Notes: generated by a model not told the origin, from the sequence alone. Shown: positions 31,901 to 45,414, counted from the first letter of the stretch. The stretch: 64,000 nucleotides of DNA from Crossaster papposus (GCA_037893245.1 JBAIAA010000650.1:992001-1056000), one strand, 5' to 3'. A program made the numbers and translations.

Positions 31901-34294
31901 TCACAACACCCGAAGTGGAGAAGAAAGGGTGTGCTTCTATTTTGGGGAAACCTCAAGTTGTACTGTAGTGTTCCGCTATTATTGAGTATTTGTATAAGCT
32001 TTCCACAGAAAGATCCTTAAAAAAACCGATAATTGGGACAAAAAGTGCATAATTATTATATACGATGTTTTCTAGTCGAAACTGTAGCCATCTTCGACAA
32101 AAAAAATAAAAATTGGTGTACGGGGAACACTAAACATTGCCAGTTTCTTTGTCTAGATGTCAGTGGCTGGGACATAATATTAATACCACTGTCTTATTAC
32201 ACAATTATTACATAAATTATTTAACGATTAAAGTACATTTATTATGCACATTATTTTTTTAACAAGACAAGTGAACCTCCAAAAGACACTTTGATTCTTA
32301 AAACTACCTTAAATTATTATTGATTTCATCGAAACGGCACTATTTCAGGTAGTCATTTCACAGGTTATTATTTTGGTCCGAGTCCTATTTTCACTTTGAA
32401 TGAGGATTTTCTCAAATCGATATCCGTTCACCGTACCGGGCAATCACCTATGCTTTATCGTCCCTTTAATTAAAAAACAAATACATTGTACATGTATAAC
32501 ATTCTTGAAATCAAACCCAACCAACCAAACCTCACAGTTGTTTTTTAAGATGAAAACAATACCGAAAAGACCAAAACCCCAACAGAAAAATTAAAAAATA
32601 TCGCAAAACAGTGTAGAGCCCGATGCTTATTTGAATGCACTGACGAGACAGCAGGTGGTTCCAATAAGGCCTATAAACGACAGTCTAACACACGTCACTG
32701 TATTATAACGCTGTCCTGAGAAGAAGAAAAAAGGAAAAAATCCAAAAAGAAAGGGGGAAAAAACCTCCTTGGGTTTGATCTTTAACCCCGCCTTTCAAAC
32801 ACGATCAATTCTGCCTGCTGACGCCCGTGGGGCCTAAACGGCGTTTATTGGCGCTATACTAGTTTGCTGGGTGAAATGCTAGAGAGACATGGGTTCAATG
32901 GAGTGCTAGCGCGAATGTACTTGGCAAGTAGGTGATGGCCGCCCCCCTCCCCCTTCCGAATTTTGTGTAGCCCATTCCTCTCCATGCAACGCGTTGGTAG
33001 GGTCACTGCGAACCTTTTGTCCCCTTCTTTTTTAATCGTTAAGTACACACACGACACGATCCTATAAAATACCAATTTCGTAAATCAAACATCGGGTACT
33101 AGAACATACAGTATACGAAGGGAGTTGGCCAAATACCAGAGAGAGGAAAGGTGGAGGTATACTGACGACGATTATAATATTGCTGGGTAATAACAACAAT
33201 TATATCGGGTTTATAATGAGAATGGCACAACATGCTGCGCTGTGCAGCGCAGCGGAGCTCCCTGAGCATTGCCGGCCGGGCAACGACGCGGTATACGGGT
33301 ATGCGGGGTTGGGGATTTACCTCTCGTTCTATACGGACTCCGGACGATGGGGCTTCGTATTTTGGAGAATGATTAACAGCGAAGCCCGCATGCCAGTATG
33401 TTGACAAAACTGTCAAGCCAGATCTTATTAGAGGAAAGCAAACACTACGAAAGGGGAAGGAATGGGAGGGGTAGAATCGCAATAAACGAATTTAAGTACA
33501 TGTAATTATTGCAGCGTGTTGAAGTTATGAAAAAAATATAGCGTGGTGCGCCTTTGGCAAACGAATTGCCCGCAATTATTTTCAGTAATGTTTGCACATG
33601 AAATTAATTCGTCCATTTCATCACCTCGTTCTGCGTACGCACACGTCTTAATGTTGAAACGCCTTATTTGCACTTTCCCCTCCTATTTATACGAAATTAA
33701 ATATTGCCGTTATAAAATAGTCCATTGCACAGAGGTCAAACAAAGGTCAATCAGAAAAATCACCAAATTTTGTAAGGTGCATCAACTTCCACATGATATT
33801 TGGATTATCTCGCAAGAAAACCCAAATGTTGCCTTGGGCATTATTTTTCTCAAACTTCACGCGACGACTTTTACACAAGCCCCAATGTAGCATTCAAGCA
33901 TTATTAATGCAATAATGGGTTGGTGACAAACTGACCATAAATCTTGCCTTCAGGTATATTAATTTCAACAAGTTCAAAACACTTCTTTTCTCAAAAGAGT
34001 TTCACACATTCCTTTTGATTTCTTGCCAGGAAAAGCTTTGTCAAGATTCCACTTTTAAAATCTTGCCAGAAATAGATTGGTCTTCCTTAAGTTCTCCAAT
34101 CACAGAAAACATTCCCAGTTTTTAGGGAAAAAAACAATTTGAAAGCTTGCACCACAAGTCTGAAAACACACTTCAGATACACGCAAACTTCGGATATAAA
34201 AAACCTCTTCATAAGAGTCAACTATTTTATTATGTTCAAACATTAACACCTTGATTTTTACCACTGTTCGTGAAACCATTATGCAGAGCACGAA
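28954..34294. other. Gene-free region
   Basis: No convincing coding sequence. Seen: a TG microsatellite near 29255, a short direct repeat of TTTTAAGCACTACCCC (29655-29690), a candidate first exon with YY1-like context at 31291 (see findings), and otherwise unique-looking AT-rich DNA. Confidence 0.5.
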
Positions 34295-34395
34295 GGCCGT
34301 TTTCCAAACCCCAGCTAAGGGTCTGTCTCCATCACCATTGCCAAACTGCATAAACGAAGCCAAATGGAGAGGAAGCTGGGGTTTGAAAAACGGCT
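34295..34395. mobile_element. 101-bp palindromic element (GGCCGTTTTCCAAACCC family), best copy
   Basis: The left arm GGCCGTTTTCCAAACCCCAG and the right arm GCTGGGGTTTGAAAAACGGC are near-perfect inverted repeats of about 22 bp. The centre is CAAACTGCATAAACGAAGCC. Family copies are at 20602-20705, 59309-59466 and, decayed, 61436-61522. Confidence 0.85.
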
Positions 34396-34630
34396 ACAGT
34401 AACAACATTCATCAACCAGAAATATCATTCAAAATGTTACACCGGCGCAATGTGAATTTGGGACTCCATGAAATACAGGCTCATTGTTAGTGTTGCCCAT
34501 GTAAAGATAATTAGGAGAGTGATAGTCACGTGTGTGGCTTTTATCCAATGAGGTACTAGCATGGATATATTAAGAGCTCCATGGTAACTAGTGACCTGAT
34601 TTCATAGGAGTCTAAATTTCACATAGCACC

Positions 34631-34818
34631 GGGATCCAATTTAAGCTGAAATATATTGCTAAGCAGATTCCATTGGTAAGCAGAAATCAGCAAATATTAG
34701 TCACAGTCGGTGTACAACCCATACTTAAACAATATTTGCTGATAACCTGTTTTTGCTAAGCAATTTGTCAGTGCTTATAGCAAATGTCCGTGCTTAGCAG
34801 CTATGTTAAATTGGAACT
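34631..34818. mobile_element. Copy of the GGGCCCAATTT MITE family
   Basis: Left GGGATCCAATTTAAGCTG, interior GATAACCTGTTTTTGCTAAG, right GTGCTTAGCAGCTATGTTAA then ATTGGAAC. Termini are diverged but in the expected inverted order. Confidence 0.65.
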
Positions 34819-37308
34819 TGCAGTGTTTCATATAAAACAAATCTTTGACACCGTTTCCTTCAACATTAATTGGACCAAACCAGAAATAGGTTAAAATGAT
34901 TTATAGAACTCTTTTAAACATCTAACAAAATAAATCTTTTGGAACCTGGTTCAACAATTGTAGTAATAGTATTTGGAAGGGAAATGGGACTTAACAATAT
35001 TTGTGGAGATATAAAAAGGGCGTTACTGAGTAACAACATTAAAACTTATAACACAACATAAAAATATAAAGCCACATTCAAAAACAATTAAGTTTGTTTC
35101 AAAGGAAAAAAAACACTTTGGTTTTGTTTTTACAGTTTAAGACGGTACTGGGGTCTGGAGGTATATAGCGGCTTAAAAAATGTAATCCTGAAAAAATACA
35201 TTGACAAATAATGTACAATTTCCAACAAAGAGATTAAACCCAGAACATTTTTCGTTTCGTATATATTTTTGGTTTCGTACAAAATGAGCAAATCTATCTC
35301 CCACTATATTATTACGCTTCAATTAAAGCTTTTCCCATATATTTTAATTGGCGCCAAAATGTGCTTATGTTCTTTCCGTCTCCTTTGATAGCAGTCAACT
35401 GGTCTATAGTTTTTTTAAATCAAACATAATTTTTTTGAGACGATTCCGAATGAATTGGAAGTAACTCGTTCGAAGAAATGTGCATGTAGTGAAAAACGAC
35501 TGCCAATGATTGACAACTCTTCATTATGGAAAATAATTCTCGCTCGTCTAACATTGTTATAGAAATAACAAAGAATCATTTCAATTCAATTTACCACATT
35601 ACACTCACACCTGCAGTTTTTGCTCGTAACACAAAATAGCCTAAGGATAGAACGCATGTGTCGCATTAAAGGTAGGGTACACCATTTGCAGATATCGAAA
35701 AAAAATACTACATAATTATTTAAAAATATATAACTTATTTAAAAGTAAAATAATGAATATAGGCATCCAGCAAAATAATTGTGCTAGATATCCAGTAATT
35801 GTTACGAAAAATTTAATTGAAAAGAAAAAATTCACGATCGCCGGACGGCGATCGTAAAAAAACCAAGAACAACATAAGAACTACTGCCCAGCGCCGGTTG
35901 AAAAGGAACGCCGTTTTTCTTGCTTTTCTCAGCATCCATGATTGTAAAACTTCGGACAGGTTAGTTAAACAATATTTACTATAAAATACAACCCCCCAAA
36001 TTCACCCATTCATGATAATTTAAACAATTACCAATGGTGTATCCTACCTTTAAATCTAGATGGCACATCAATTTTACAAGTTCAAAGGTTCAGCATTGCG
36101 TGTAATTTGTGACGAAGGGGCAAGTGGAGGTTGAAACATTCCCCTGTCAACATTAATGTCGTGACTTTCTGAATGTGTTAAACCTTCTCGACAACATAAT
36201 TTCTCTCCCCTTTCTTTCTTCAAAATATATGCAGACGAACATTACAAAAACGCAGTGGTTATAAACAAAAACTGAACTTGTAATAAGGAAATATTGGAAA
36301 TGTTCTACAAAATTTGATAGTGCAATTTGCCATGTTTGAAACATATAGACCAAAGTGTTTAAAATAAATTTACTCTTTGAAATGTTATATACCACATATC
36401 TTATCAATTTCTGATCCCTATTCGCACTGGTTGATATGGGTACAACACGTATACCACGGTGCATTAAACATGTCACCCGCTAATATCTTGTACATTTACG
36501 GCACTCCTAATTTTAATGATCACCCAAAAAACCGAGCTCATTTGCCTGAAACCTGTCGCTGAAAAAGGCGTCTGGTTTTGGTCTTTTTGTCTGCATCAAG
36601 TTTAAAAGGAAAGGGGATTTTCTCCACTGCGTTTGGTACAAATGGGTTGACGCCAAAAGAGCCCATGCATGGTCTGTGGCTATCTGATTTGAACCACGGA
36701 AGCCGAACTACCTTGCCGTAGCACGACGGATGATTCCCTCCATTGACCGATGAAAGGTTGACATTAATTTGTTCCGATTCGATTCACTCTCTTCTTTGGA
36801 GGTCCTTTTCATAAGAAAAGGAGAGGGTAGTAGTACCGGAGCCTGGTGTAGGAACACAATGCCGGGACCAGGGCACATTTAACGGTATTTACTCCCGAGA
36901 TCATACCACCCATTGTCCGCTCTTGCAAGATAAGAGAGAAGCCTAATACTTTTTGGCTTAAAAGAGATCGACTGCATGAGGCCATTGTGAGGTACCACCA
37001 AATAGTCCTTAGCAAATGAAACCCCTGGTCATCTTGAAAGCGATCTAATTACCGACAAGCTTATAGCAAAGTTCTATAAATAACAATATACAATGTACAC
37101 AGACAGAACCAGACCTAGCCGTTGTTAAACCACGGTCAAACAATACATTTCTCAGGCACAGGCTTGGTTTGTGTTTAGCAGTGAGTGGGATCTATATTAA
37201 TAATGTATATAAAAAACAGTCTATGTATATAATAACTTACAAAGTAGCAAATAAGGTTTTGTTTTGGTTTAAAGCTTTTTAATCTTTCTTTTTTTTAAAT
37301 GAGAAATA
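34819..37308. other. FZD4 3' flank, gene-free apart from one MITE
   Basis: No reading frame of interest. Contains the intact 388-bp element at 35666-36053. The FZD4 3' UTR must run leftward from 37308; I found no unambiguous AATAAA on the minus strand close to the stop. Confidence 0.5.
35666..36053. mobile_element. 388-bp TTAA-bounded MITE with central GC-rich palindrome, intact copy
   Basis: Left end TTAAAGGTAGGGTACACCAT; the inverted right end is TTAAAGGTAGGATACACCAT (one mismatch). Both outer ends are TTAA, the target of piggyBac-type transposases, though TTAA may simply be terminal sequence. Near the middle (35835-35856) is a perfect palindrome, ACGATCGCCG-GA-CGGCGATCGT, in an otherwise very AT-rich interior. 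Partial copies are at 804-882 and 28170-28282. No transposase frame. Confidence 0.85.
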
Positions 37309-39033
37309 TTACACGGCTGTTTCGTTCCCACCTGGTCCGACGTAGACGTTGCCCTCTTTGCCCCCGCAGATGGTAGGAAATAAGCTGTTCGTGAACCGCC
37401 TCCAGGAGACCAAAGTCTTGGCCGACCAAATCCACATGCCACTGGTGACCCCAACGACCAGGGACATGAAGATTTTCAGCATGTAGACCTCCACGTTTGG
37501 AGTGAGTCCCGCGATCAACCACACCGTCCTGTTGGAGCGCTCGTAGAAGTGGCATGCCACAACGATTGTGGCAGGTACCGTGTAGAGCACCGAAAACAGG
37601 CCAATTTTGACCATGAGCCGCTCCAGTTTGTCCGTTTTAGTCCCGTCGTTCTTCATGACCGAGCGGATCTTGAAGAGCGACACAAACCCAGCCAGGAGGA
37701 ACAAGGTTCCGAGGACTAGGTAGGTGAAGAGCGGGGCCAGCACAAAGCCCGTCAGAGCGTCTAGGTTCTGGTTGCCCACGTAGCACATTCCCGTAAGCTC
37801 GTCGGCGTCTACGACTCTCATGATCAGCACGATGACGGTTTTGACGAAGGGAATCCCCCAGGCTGCTAGGTGGAAGTAGGTACTGTGCATCTGGATGGCT
37901 TCGTGGCCCCACTTGAGTCCCGCTGCAAGGAACCAGGTAAAAGTGAGGAACACCCACCAAATAGAACTGGCCATCCCGAAAAAGTACAAGAGGAGGAAGG
38001 TCACTGCGCAGCCAGTGTTCTCCAAACCCTCACTGATCAGGAAGCTAGTCTCGCCGTCGTCGTCACAGGCGATCTTTGAGTAGCCTGCCACGAGTCGTAC
38101 GACGTAGGCGATGCTGTATACGCTGTAGCAGATCGCCAGGAAAATGATGGGTCGCTCAGGGTAGCGAAACCTGGAAGGGTCGATGGCGAAGGTCAGCACG
38201 GTCAGGGTGGTAGACAAGAAGCATACGCTGGCCCAGATGGCCATCCAGATCTGGGCAAAGTACTTCTCGTTGGAGTTGAAGAGCAGATCCTGTTTGCATC
38301 GTAAGGCGCACTGCTCGTACTGCTTGACGTAGTGCCACTTGTACGGGTTGCGCTTGTGTTGGCAGTCTCGCTCGCTGGGATCCGGGGTCGGGATGGTCGG
38401 AAACGGGCGCATCCCGCCCCCTCCAGGACCCCTTTCCGGGTCTGCATGATCCGGGTCCTGGTCTGGCGCCTCCATGCACATAGTCTGGGCGTTGTTTTGC
38501 GGCGGGAACTTGGAGCAGTTGAGACTAGCCGGCCACATGAAGCCAAACTCCTTCAGGACAGGCTCGCATTTGTCTTTAACCCGTTCACACATGGGCCGAC
38601 AGGCCCCGATCGGAATGTCCACCTTCTCGGTACAGAGGGGTACGTACACAGAGCACAGGAAGAATCGAAGGTTGGAGGAGCAGCCGTACTGGATGAGAGG
38701 AGTGAAGGTTTGGAGCTGCAGCTCAGCGTCTTGTTGGAGCTCGTGGCCCACCAAGTTGGGCATCCGCGTCACGTTATAACCAACATCCTTGCACAGTTTG
38801 ATGGTGATGGGCATGCACTGCTGTGGCTTGGGGTTAAACTCGTCAAAGTGATCCTGCCCCCGGGCGCCAAGCGGACACGCCGACACCAGCAGCAGCAGCG
38901 TAAACACCGTCCACGGTGACGGGAGTCTCACGGGGATCACCCCGCTGCGGTTACCGGTGGCTCGGCCGGCGACACCGGTGCCACCACGGTGCAAATGCAC
39001 CCGATGAAATCCCTCCTCGCACGAGCAAGCCAT
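37309..39033 (-). CDS. FZD4: Frizzled-4, Wnt receptor, intronless, 574 residues
   Basis: Seven-pass receptor for Wnt ligands at the plasma membrane, signalling through Dishevelled. The predicted signal segment lies at ~41-58 after an unusually long N-terminal leader. The cysteine-rich Wnt-binding domain has ten Cys: 73, 81, 118, 127, 134, 145, 149, 156, 173 and 186. Sequons N87-V-T and N172-C-S sit where human FZD4 has them. Seven membrane helices span ~262-535. The Dishevelled motif KTLVSW is at 539-544, and the C-terminus ETAV is a class I PDZ ligand (human ETVV). [20 protein letters not shown] and [15 protein letters not shown] favour FZD4 over other Frizzleds. The start has ACCATGG context. 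An in-frame TAG lies nine bases upstream (39043-39045), so the frame cannot extend without splicing. The frame is intact, with no intron. Confidence 0.97.
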   Translation of the reverse strand: MACSCEEGFHRVHLHRGGTGVAGRATGNRSGVIPVRLPSPWTVFTLLLLVSACPLGARGQDHFDEFNPKPQQCMPITIKLCKDVGYNVTRMPNLVGHELQQDAELQLQTFTPLIQYGCSSNLRFFLCSVYVPLCTEKVDIPIGACRPMCERVKDKCEPVLKEFGFMWPASLNCSKFPPQNNAQTMCMEAPDQDPDHADPERGPGGGGMRPFPTIPTPDPSERDCQHKRNPYKWHYVKQYEQCALRCKQDLLFNSNEKYFAQIWMAIWASVCFLSTTLTVLTFAIDPSRFRYPERPIIFLAICYSVYSIAYVVRLVAGYSKIACDDDGETSFLISEGLENTGCAVTFLLLYFFGMASSIWWVFLTFTWFLAAGLKWGHEAIQMHSTYFHLAAWGIPFVKTVIVLIMRVVDADELTGMCYVGNQNLDALTGFVLAPLFTYLVLGTLFLLAGFVSLFKIRSVMKNDGTKTDKLERLMVKIGLFSVLYTVPATIVVACHFYERSNRTVWLIAGLTPNVEVYMLKIFMSLVVGVTSGMWIWSAKTLVSWRRFTNSLFPTICGGKEGNVYVGPGGNETAV

Positions 39034-40192
39034 GGTCTGGCGCTACGAGTACGACACTGTAACAAATCCAAGGTAACCCCGGCTCAACACACACGGAGAG
39101 GAAAAACTCCAGCAGTAAAAGTTCCGCTGTGTGGTGGGTAGAATGAGTCGAATTGTCCCGTCCCCTGGAGGCCCTCCCGTTGTCATCGGCTCAATGTTTT
39201 CACGTAGTAATGTTCCACTTATTCGCTGTACATTTTCCCTCTGCTGTGCATATAAAAACAGTCCAGAGAGCTTATCGAATTCGACCTTCGTTCTTGCTTA
39301 CACTAACACACAGCTCCCCACAGTATCACAGTATGTCCGCGCGCGTGGGGACAATGCACATGTACGGTCCTTCAACCAACCTGCATGTGCAGAAGAGTGA
39401 GAAGGAAACGATATATAAATGATCAATAGGGCAAATACCTAGCCGGCCACACGAGGATCAAAGAGCACGCGCAAAAAAACCTCAGCGGTCGAAACTGGCG
39501 TGAAACATTGCATTCACGGTGTTAAAAAAACGTGTGTGCAGGCTGTGCGTATACCAAGTCAGTACCCTTAGCTGAGACAGTGAGACAGCTAGGGCTCAAA
39601 ATCCTCTGGAGATATGAGAGAGAAAAAACTGTTGAAGTCCCCACGATGAGTGATTTACAAGTTCACGTGTGAGAACGCCGAGCTAGCAGACTCTGATCTC
39701 TCCTACAGCACACATTGATCAATAGCTTCATGGTCCAACTGTTAACCGGTGGTGTATTCGTCGAGCCGAGTGTTGGCACTAGCTGGCGATTATAGACGGG
39801 ATAGTGCTAGCGCTGCTTGCTCGGGGTGTACTGTTAGCGAGCCTATTGCGGGTAGACTTACTGTACCCAATCTCAAAAAAGCACCACTGATTAAACATAC
39901 TCCCGTCGCCTTGTCGATAACAACCCGTCAATCAAAAGCTTTTGTGCCGATCCAGCGCCAACAACTCGCACAAAAAAACCTACATACTGTACACCGCTAG
40001 TTCTCAGCATTAGTACACCGTACGCACATCCTATCACACACACGGCCCACAACCGGCTCTGTTATCACAGGCTGCCCGCTGCCCCAATCGCTGTCTTTGT
40101 TTTTCCACGGGAGCTCCGCCCCCTCATCGATAATCCTCCGCGCCGAGTGATAGGGGTAAGGTGACCCGTAAGTCACGGGGCCGAGTTGGCTG

Positions 40193-40211
40193 TGAGAGAG
40201 AGAGAGAGAGA
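40193..40211. repeat. GA microsatellite
   Basis: About nine GA dinucleotides in a row, 1.2 kb upstream of the FZD4 start. Confidence 0.9.
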
Positions 40212-41535
40212 CGCAGCCAGGGTAATAAGCACACCATTGGCTCACTACACTCGGGTCATGAATAATAATAACCCGTCAAAAGTGCAGTCTCCAATCGCTT
40301 ATCCACTTTACTTTTCTGTCCACATTTCTCCCCTCTTCATCATGAACAAACGTGTGATTATTTTTGCCCGACGACTATTAACGACTGCCGAGTTTTAGGG
40401 GGTCGAAAAGTCCACCTTATACGGCAATGGTAACTGCTCAGATTCGCTGATATATCACCGGAATTTCTACTTCGTCAACACCGGTACAATATGCCAACGT
40501 GGTAGTTTTGGTGTTTTTTTCATCGACCAAAGAAAATACATCACATATGCGTGCTTTGACACACTCGAAATTGCCCCAAGCGCAATGAAATCTAAGGTTT
40601 CTTCCCCAACTCCTTTGAAACCACAACTCGCCCCCCGTTAACTGTAGTCAGGTTGAGGGCTCACGATACAAAAAAGCTAAGGAACATAAAGGCAAGTTAT
40701 TGACATTTGATGAGCCTGCGACAGTGACACGAATCGAAAAATGGTAGACCGGTATGTGACCGCGTTCAAATCAAAACACCATAAATCTTTAACCCCCCTT
40801 TCCAAAAACCCATTGTACCCCGACTAAAAAAATATCCCAAACTTGAGCGCTCCATGAAATAAATCACGCAGAAATGTCATAAAAAATGAAACGCCCTAAT
40901 GGTATTCCTGAAAAGCCTATTTGCAATCATTCGGTTGGGTTTTTTTTGCACCGCGCACTAATTCTTTTTTATATCGGCGTGTGAATTGTGAAGCACCCAT
41001 CAATTTCCCGGATTTCAAGTGCAAAAAAAAGATGCCCTAGACATTTTGCAATCACCATAAAAATGTCCCAGTTTGTTCCCCTCAATTGTGTTGGTGTACA
41101 ATATTTACATGACGGTACTGGTGGAAGGGCCCGTACATACATTATGCAGTTAGTGAGCAATTACGCTTATCAGCGACGAGCCTATATAACTCGTTTCTCG
41201 ATGAATGCCGGCATGACAGATTTATGGCCGTAAATATGTCGCTGCCTTAAGTGGCCACTGCTCTTTATCACACGGTGGGCTAGAATAGTCTGGTTTCTCT
41301 GTCTTTTTACCGTAGAGTTAAACGCTGAAGCTGCAATATTTTAATGGAATGGTGAAACATCTTTGTGCGAGTTGTAAAATCCTCGACATTTCGGGCAGTG
41401 TGCTATGTTCTTCCTCGTGTTTTTCGAACTACACTCGTTCAATTTTGTGTGCACGTGCATGTATATGTAGTACTAGTAACTAGTATCACTATAGTTTAGC
41501 AATGTGAATAAAGACCCATCAAGTGATAATAAAAT

Positions 41536-41660
41536 AGCACCAATTAACGACGCGGTGTTAAATTTACACCGTGTTAATGATACACTTTGGTGTCAAATCC
41601 ATTCCACTAAAATTGTACTAGTGTTAATTAATAACACCAAAGTGGTGTATTTTGTGTATA
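41536..41660. mobile_element. Possible MITE with imperfect AAAATA(G)CACC ends
   Basis: Left AAATAGCACCAATTAACG; the inverted right end reads AAAATACACCACTTTGGTGT. Internal palindromes GGTGTTAAATTTACACC and TTTGGTGT/ACACCAAA are clear. Boundaries are uncertain. Confidence 0.45.
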
Positions 41661-44600
41661 CACGATATATTAGTCATGACGTCATATTAGTTATGCATAT
41701 TAGTTATGATGTCATCCAGTGCATAATCAGTTGCAGTTCAGTTGTGGCATTGTTTACGCTTTAGCATAGACAGTCGATCGCACTAAGAAACAACACTTCT
41801 AACAAAAGGAAAACGGAGCACTAACATAAACAATGGAACTCTACTTGGCACTAAATCCATTTTTACTTATTCACATAGGTTTTTGTTTAGTTTTTCTTTT
41901 CTTTTCTTTTTTCTTTCATGGAGTAAAACTCGCGCAAACACCTCGTTAGTTGTAGTAGATTCGTTTAGGTTGTAAACCTGTCGGCGCTATTACTGAGAAC
42001 ATCCCTAAACGACACGAGCCGCGGGACATCGATCGCGCTAGCTGTGTATAAATGAAGGCGTCTGTCAACTCTATGATTGTACATGCTCTAGTGCAGGCCT
42101 GACAGCTTGGCTCTAAACTCCACTTTGCGCGGCAGAAACCAGACCCTCAGCAATGGACAACACGGCTTTCCAAGTGGATGAAAAGGAGATAGGGGAGAGC
42201 AATAAAAGGCTTCCTAACTAACGGAAATTGCCTTGGACTCCTTAACAGCCGTAAATCATACCACGCACTGATAATTGTGTCACCGGGCATGAAAGCTCTA
42301 AGATTTATGTTATTTTTTTCTGTCTGATTGTGTCTCAAAAGCGCCCTCTGTCGGACACGGCACGACAGCTGCAGGCAGGAAATCAAAGTTGTATGGATTT
42401 GTAAGGGGCAAAGAAAACTTACGTTTTTTACGGATCGTTATAACATGCAGACAAAATGCCAGCTAATCTGTTTTTGAAATTAAAATACATCAACTGTTGA
42501 TAGATTGTTATATTTTGGGCCAAACATAATTTTCGAGTATCTGACGACAGGGGCGCTGTAAATGTCCAAACTTGCTCATTTATTTGGTGGCTTTTGTCAA
42601 AACGTGGTCGTTATTCATGGCCACCTGAACTTACAAATAGTATTGTGTATCCGCACGTGTATCCACTTTTCACAAGTAAACATCACCATGTACACACTGC
42701 GAAGGTTGGGTTTGCACTTTATCAGATTAAAGGTAAAAAACACTCGACGATTGTTATGGAGGGGGAAGCCGTTTTAATTGTTTTTTGGTTGACCACAAAC
42801 ATGGCGTTGTCGAGTTTCAGAATGAAGGTCGGAAGAGGGTGATTCTAAAAGTCAATATAACGATATTTGTGGGTTTTTTGTTAAAAGCTCTTCAGTCTTT
42901 ATTTATAATTTTATCTAGAAGATTAAACTTATAACGAAGCGTGCGTTTGTAGAATGTATTATTTGCCTATGTTGTTGAGCCCTTGTTTTCGATTCAAAAT
43001 GGCCGACTTGCAAACGAGTGCGTATATTGAATGTACATACTGCAGCTGTGTTTCAAGTCGAGTTCGTTTGGTTTTGTCAACATATCATGTTCACTGAAAA
43101 GCCAAAAACACATTCCAAAATGACCTGAGAAAGTTATCCCTTTCCCCGGGTTTTTTCCTTCACTCCCACGCGGAAAAAAATGAAGACAAATGGCCGGATT
43201 TCGACTGTCATCCATCACGCGGGAGAATCGTTGACATTTTGTCGGTAGGGTTTAACCCCCCAAAATCGGTCCAACAACATTTATGCAAACCCATTTGAAG
43301 AAGCCTATACGTTGATAAACACATATATGAGAAGTTGAAGGGGGGAAGGGGGGTCAAATATTTAACATGATCAATTTGTCGTATAATTCCGAGGGAATTT
43401 CAGGGGGTTTCTTTTTGTATTTTCATAAGCGGACTTGTCAGTCATGACGACCGGCCAGCCGGCCTGGTCGACCCGCGATGCCCCAGCCAACCTCCCCGCT
43501 TGACTGACACTCTGTTTGGTTTTACGGCATGCCGCAAAAAGAAATTGCTGAAAGATTAGACCTGTCGCCGATAATACGAAAACAATTTTTGAGGGCGTTG
43601 TTGCTTTCCGATGAAACCTTATATGTTGATGATAAGGCCTTTGGTATTTCGACTTTAGATAGTCTTCATTCCAGGCAGGTTTGGAGAGTTTACCGTAGGC
43701 GGATCGACTATGGATTAGGGGGGGGGGGTGGCTGCCAGTTTATAACTTACATTGCTGTTTTCTCAGTGCATGATTTTCCTATCAGAGGCGGGTTTGAGAC
43801 CCTTAACCTTGTCCTCAGTAGATCCACCACTGCTTACCAAAATAAATAAACAAAACAATCCCACTGGTATCCGAGTTGCGAAATGAACGAGAAGCGCGTT
43901 ACGTAATACCAGCGACGTAAAGCCCAAAGGAAGTACGGTTGCTAACTGAACAGCGCCCTCATACGACCGCGCCCAGAGCCCATAGCTGGGCATGCGCGTA
44001 TGGTGCCAATTCTGTTTCAAAATTTGACAGTTCTGAAGTGATAGTGCTCTGTCCATTATTTTTCTGGATATAGTTTTCTCGTGAATTAGAGCTTTTTCGG
44101 GCGTCCATATCGGCGCCATTACAGATCCCATACCAAACAATACTGCATTCCCGAGATTAGCCTCCATTCAAGTGGCGACTCCCCAGCCCTTGATGGGCTT
44201 ATTTTGGGGGGGAAGAAGTCGTCAAAATGTCACGAGGCCACGGCTATCGCTAAATCGGACATGGCGCTGCCTAGATGACTAAAATTGATTTGAGGCTTTC
44301 AGTTTCACGGTAAATGTACGACGGCAATACTGAGCCCCGAGCCAAGAACATGTCGCTGCATGCAGTGAATGTTCTGGTACGTGTAGTTCTACCTTTAAAA
44401 CCAACCACGGGTCTTAATATTTTTGCTGTTATTTCGTGGGAATGGTGGTTTGACATGTGAATTTGTATTCTGTATTTAAAAGCAGTGTCGTACTCGATAC
44501 TCGCCCACGGCATTAGACAGTCCCTTTGAGAGGACTATCCAAAACTGTTCAATCAAAGTTAGAACTTGCGGTCCAAAATGTTCTCTGACTGGAAAGTACA

Positions 44601-45414
44601 CCGGTCACGTGGCTATAGAGACGGCCCCGGCGGTTGTCGGGGCAACCTGATCGACCATGACCCTATTAATTGGTCGTAAAACGGCGCCCTGCCCCCGCCT
44701 TGGGGCTCTTTAAATGGCTGAGATTGCGGCTTAAGCGGCCCGCCGCAGCGCGGGCAATCAACCCTAATAGCCGGGCCCAGCGAGGGGTACGGCGGGCCCA
44801 GGCACGCGAGATGACAACAAGTCACTACCACTACTGCGCGCCTCATGATGACGACCGGGAGAATATTTGGAAAAGTTACGGCATGGCTGCATGGGGTCGG
44901 GCAAGTTACGGTCGCGGTGGGGAAAAAATGAGCCCGTGAACCAGGGGCGGACTGGGACACAAATTCAGCCCGGGACGTTTAAACACAGCCCACACACTGG
45001 TCCGAAATCTCATAGCATACACTAAACACTCAACTTTAGTCGGGTACTTTTCTGAATAAATGCAAATTAACCTTTGACTTTATAAGACAAAACTCTAAAC
45101 CTCCATTTTGATAAGAAACTTTCGAGTTTGAATCGTTATGAACATACATTCGCATTTTTGTATTACTGTGGAGACATGGCTTTGTTCTCGTGTACAAAAT
45201 GGTTAGAAAGTCGAGCACGTTTTTCAAAATGCTCCCATTTTAACCATAATTTTTTTCCTGGGTTGACATTTCGACCCAATATACCCTATATTATACCCTA
45301 ACCCAAACACTAACCCTAACCCACATCCTAATCCTAGTTTTTGAGTAATTTAAGTAAAATCAAAAAATCTAATTCGTGAAATTCCCAATGGAGACCTATT
45401 CATCTATAGAAATT

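Noticed and set aside
38332..38919. 195-codon frame on + opposite FZD4
   Set aside because: Antisense shadow of the GC-rich FZD4 extracellular domain; no similarity of its own.
39131..39422. Overlapping 89-codon frames on + just upstream of FZD4
   Set aside because: Two overlapping frames without motifs in what should be the FZD4 promoter or 5' UTR; likely chance.
43529..43849. 106-codon frame starting MPQKEIAERLDLSP
   Set aside because: No recognisable domain, runs through a G homopolymer, no splice or promoter context.
45279..45330. Telomere-like CCCTAACCC repeats
   Set aside because: Only a few irregular units; too short and degenerate to call an interstitial telomere.
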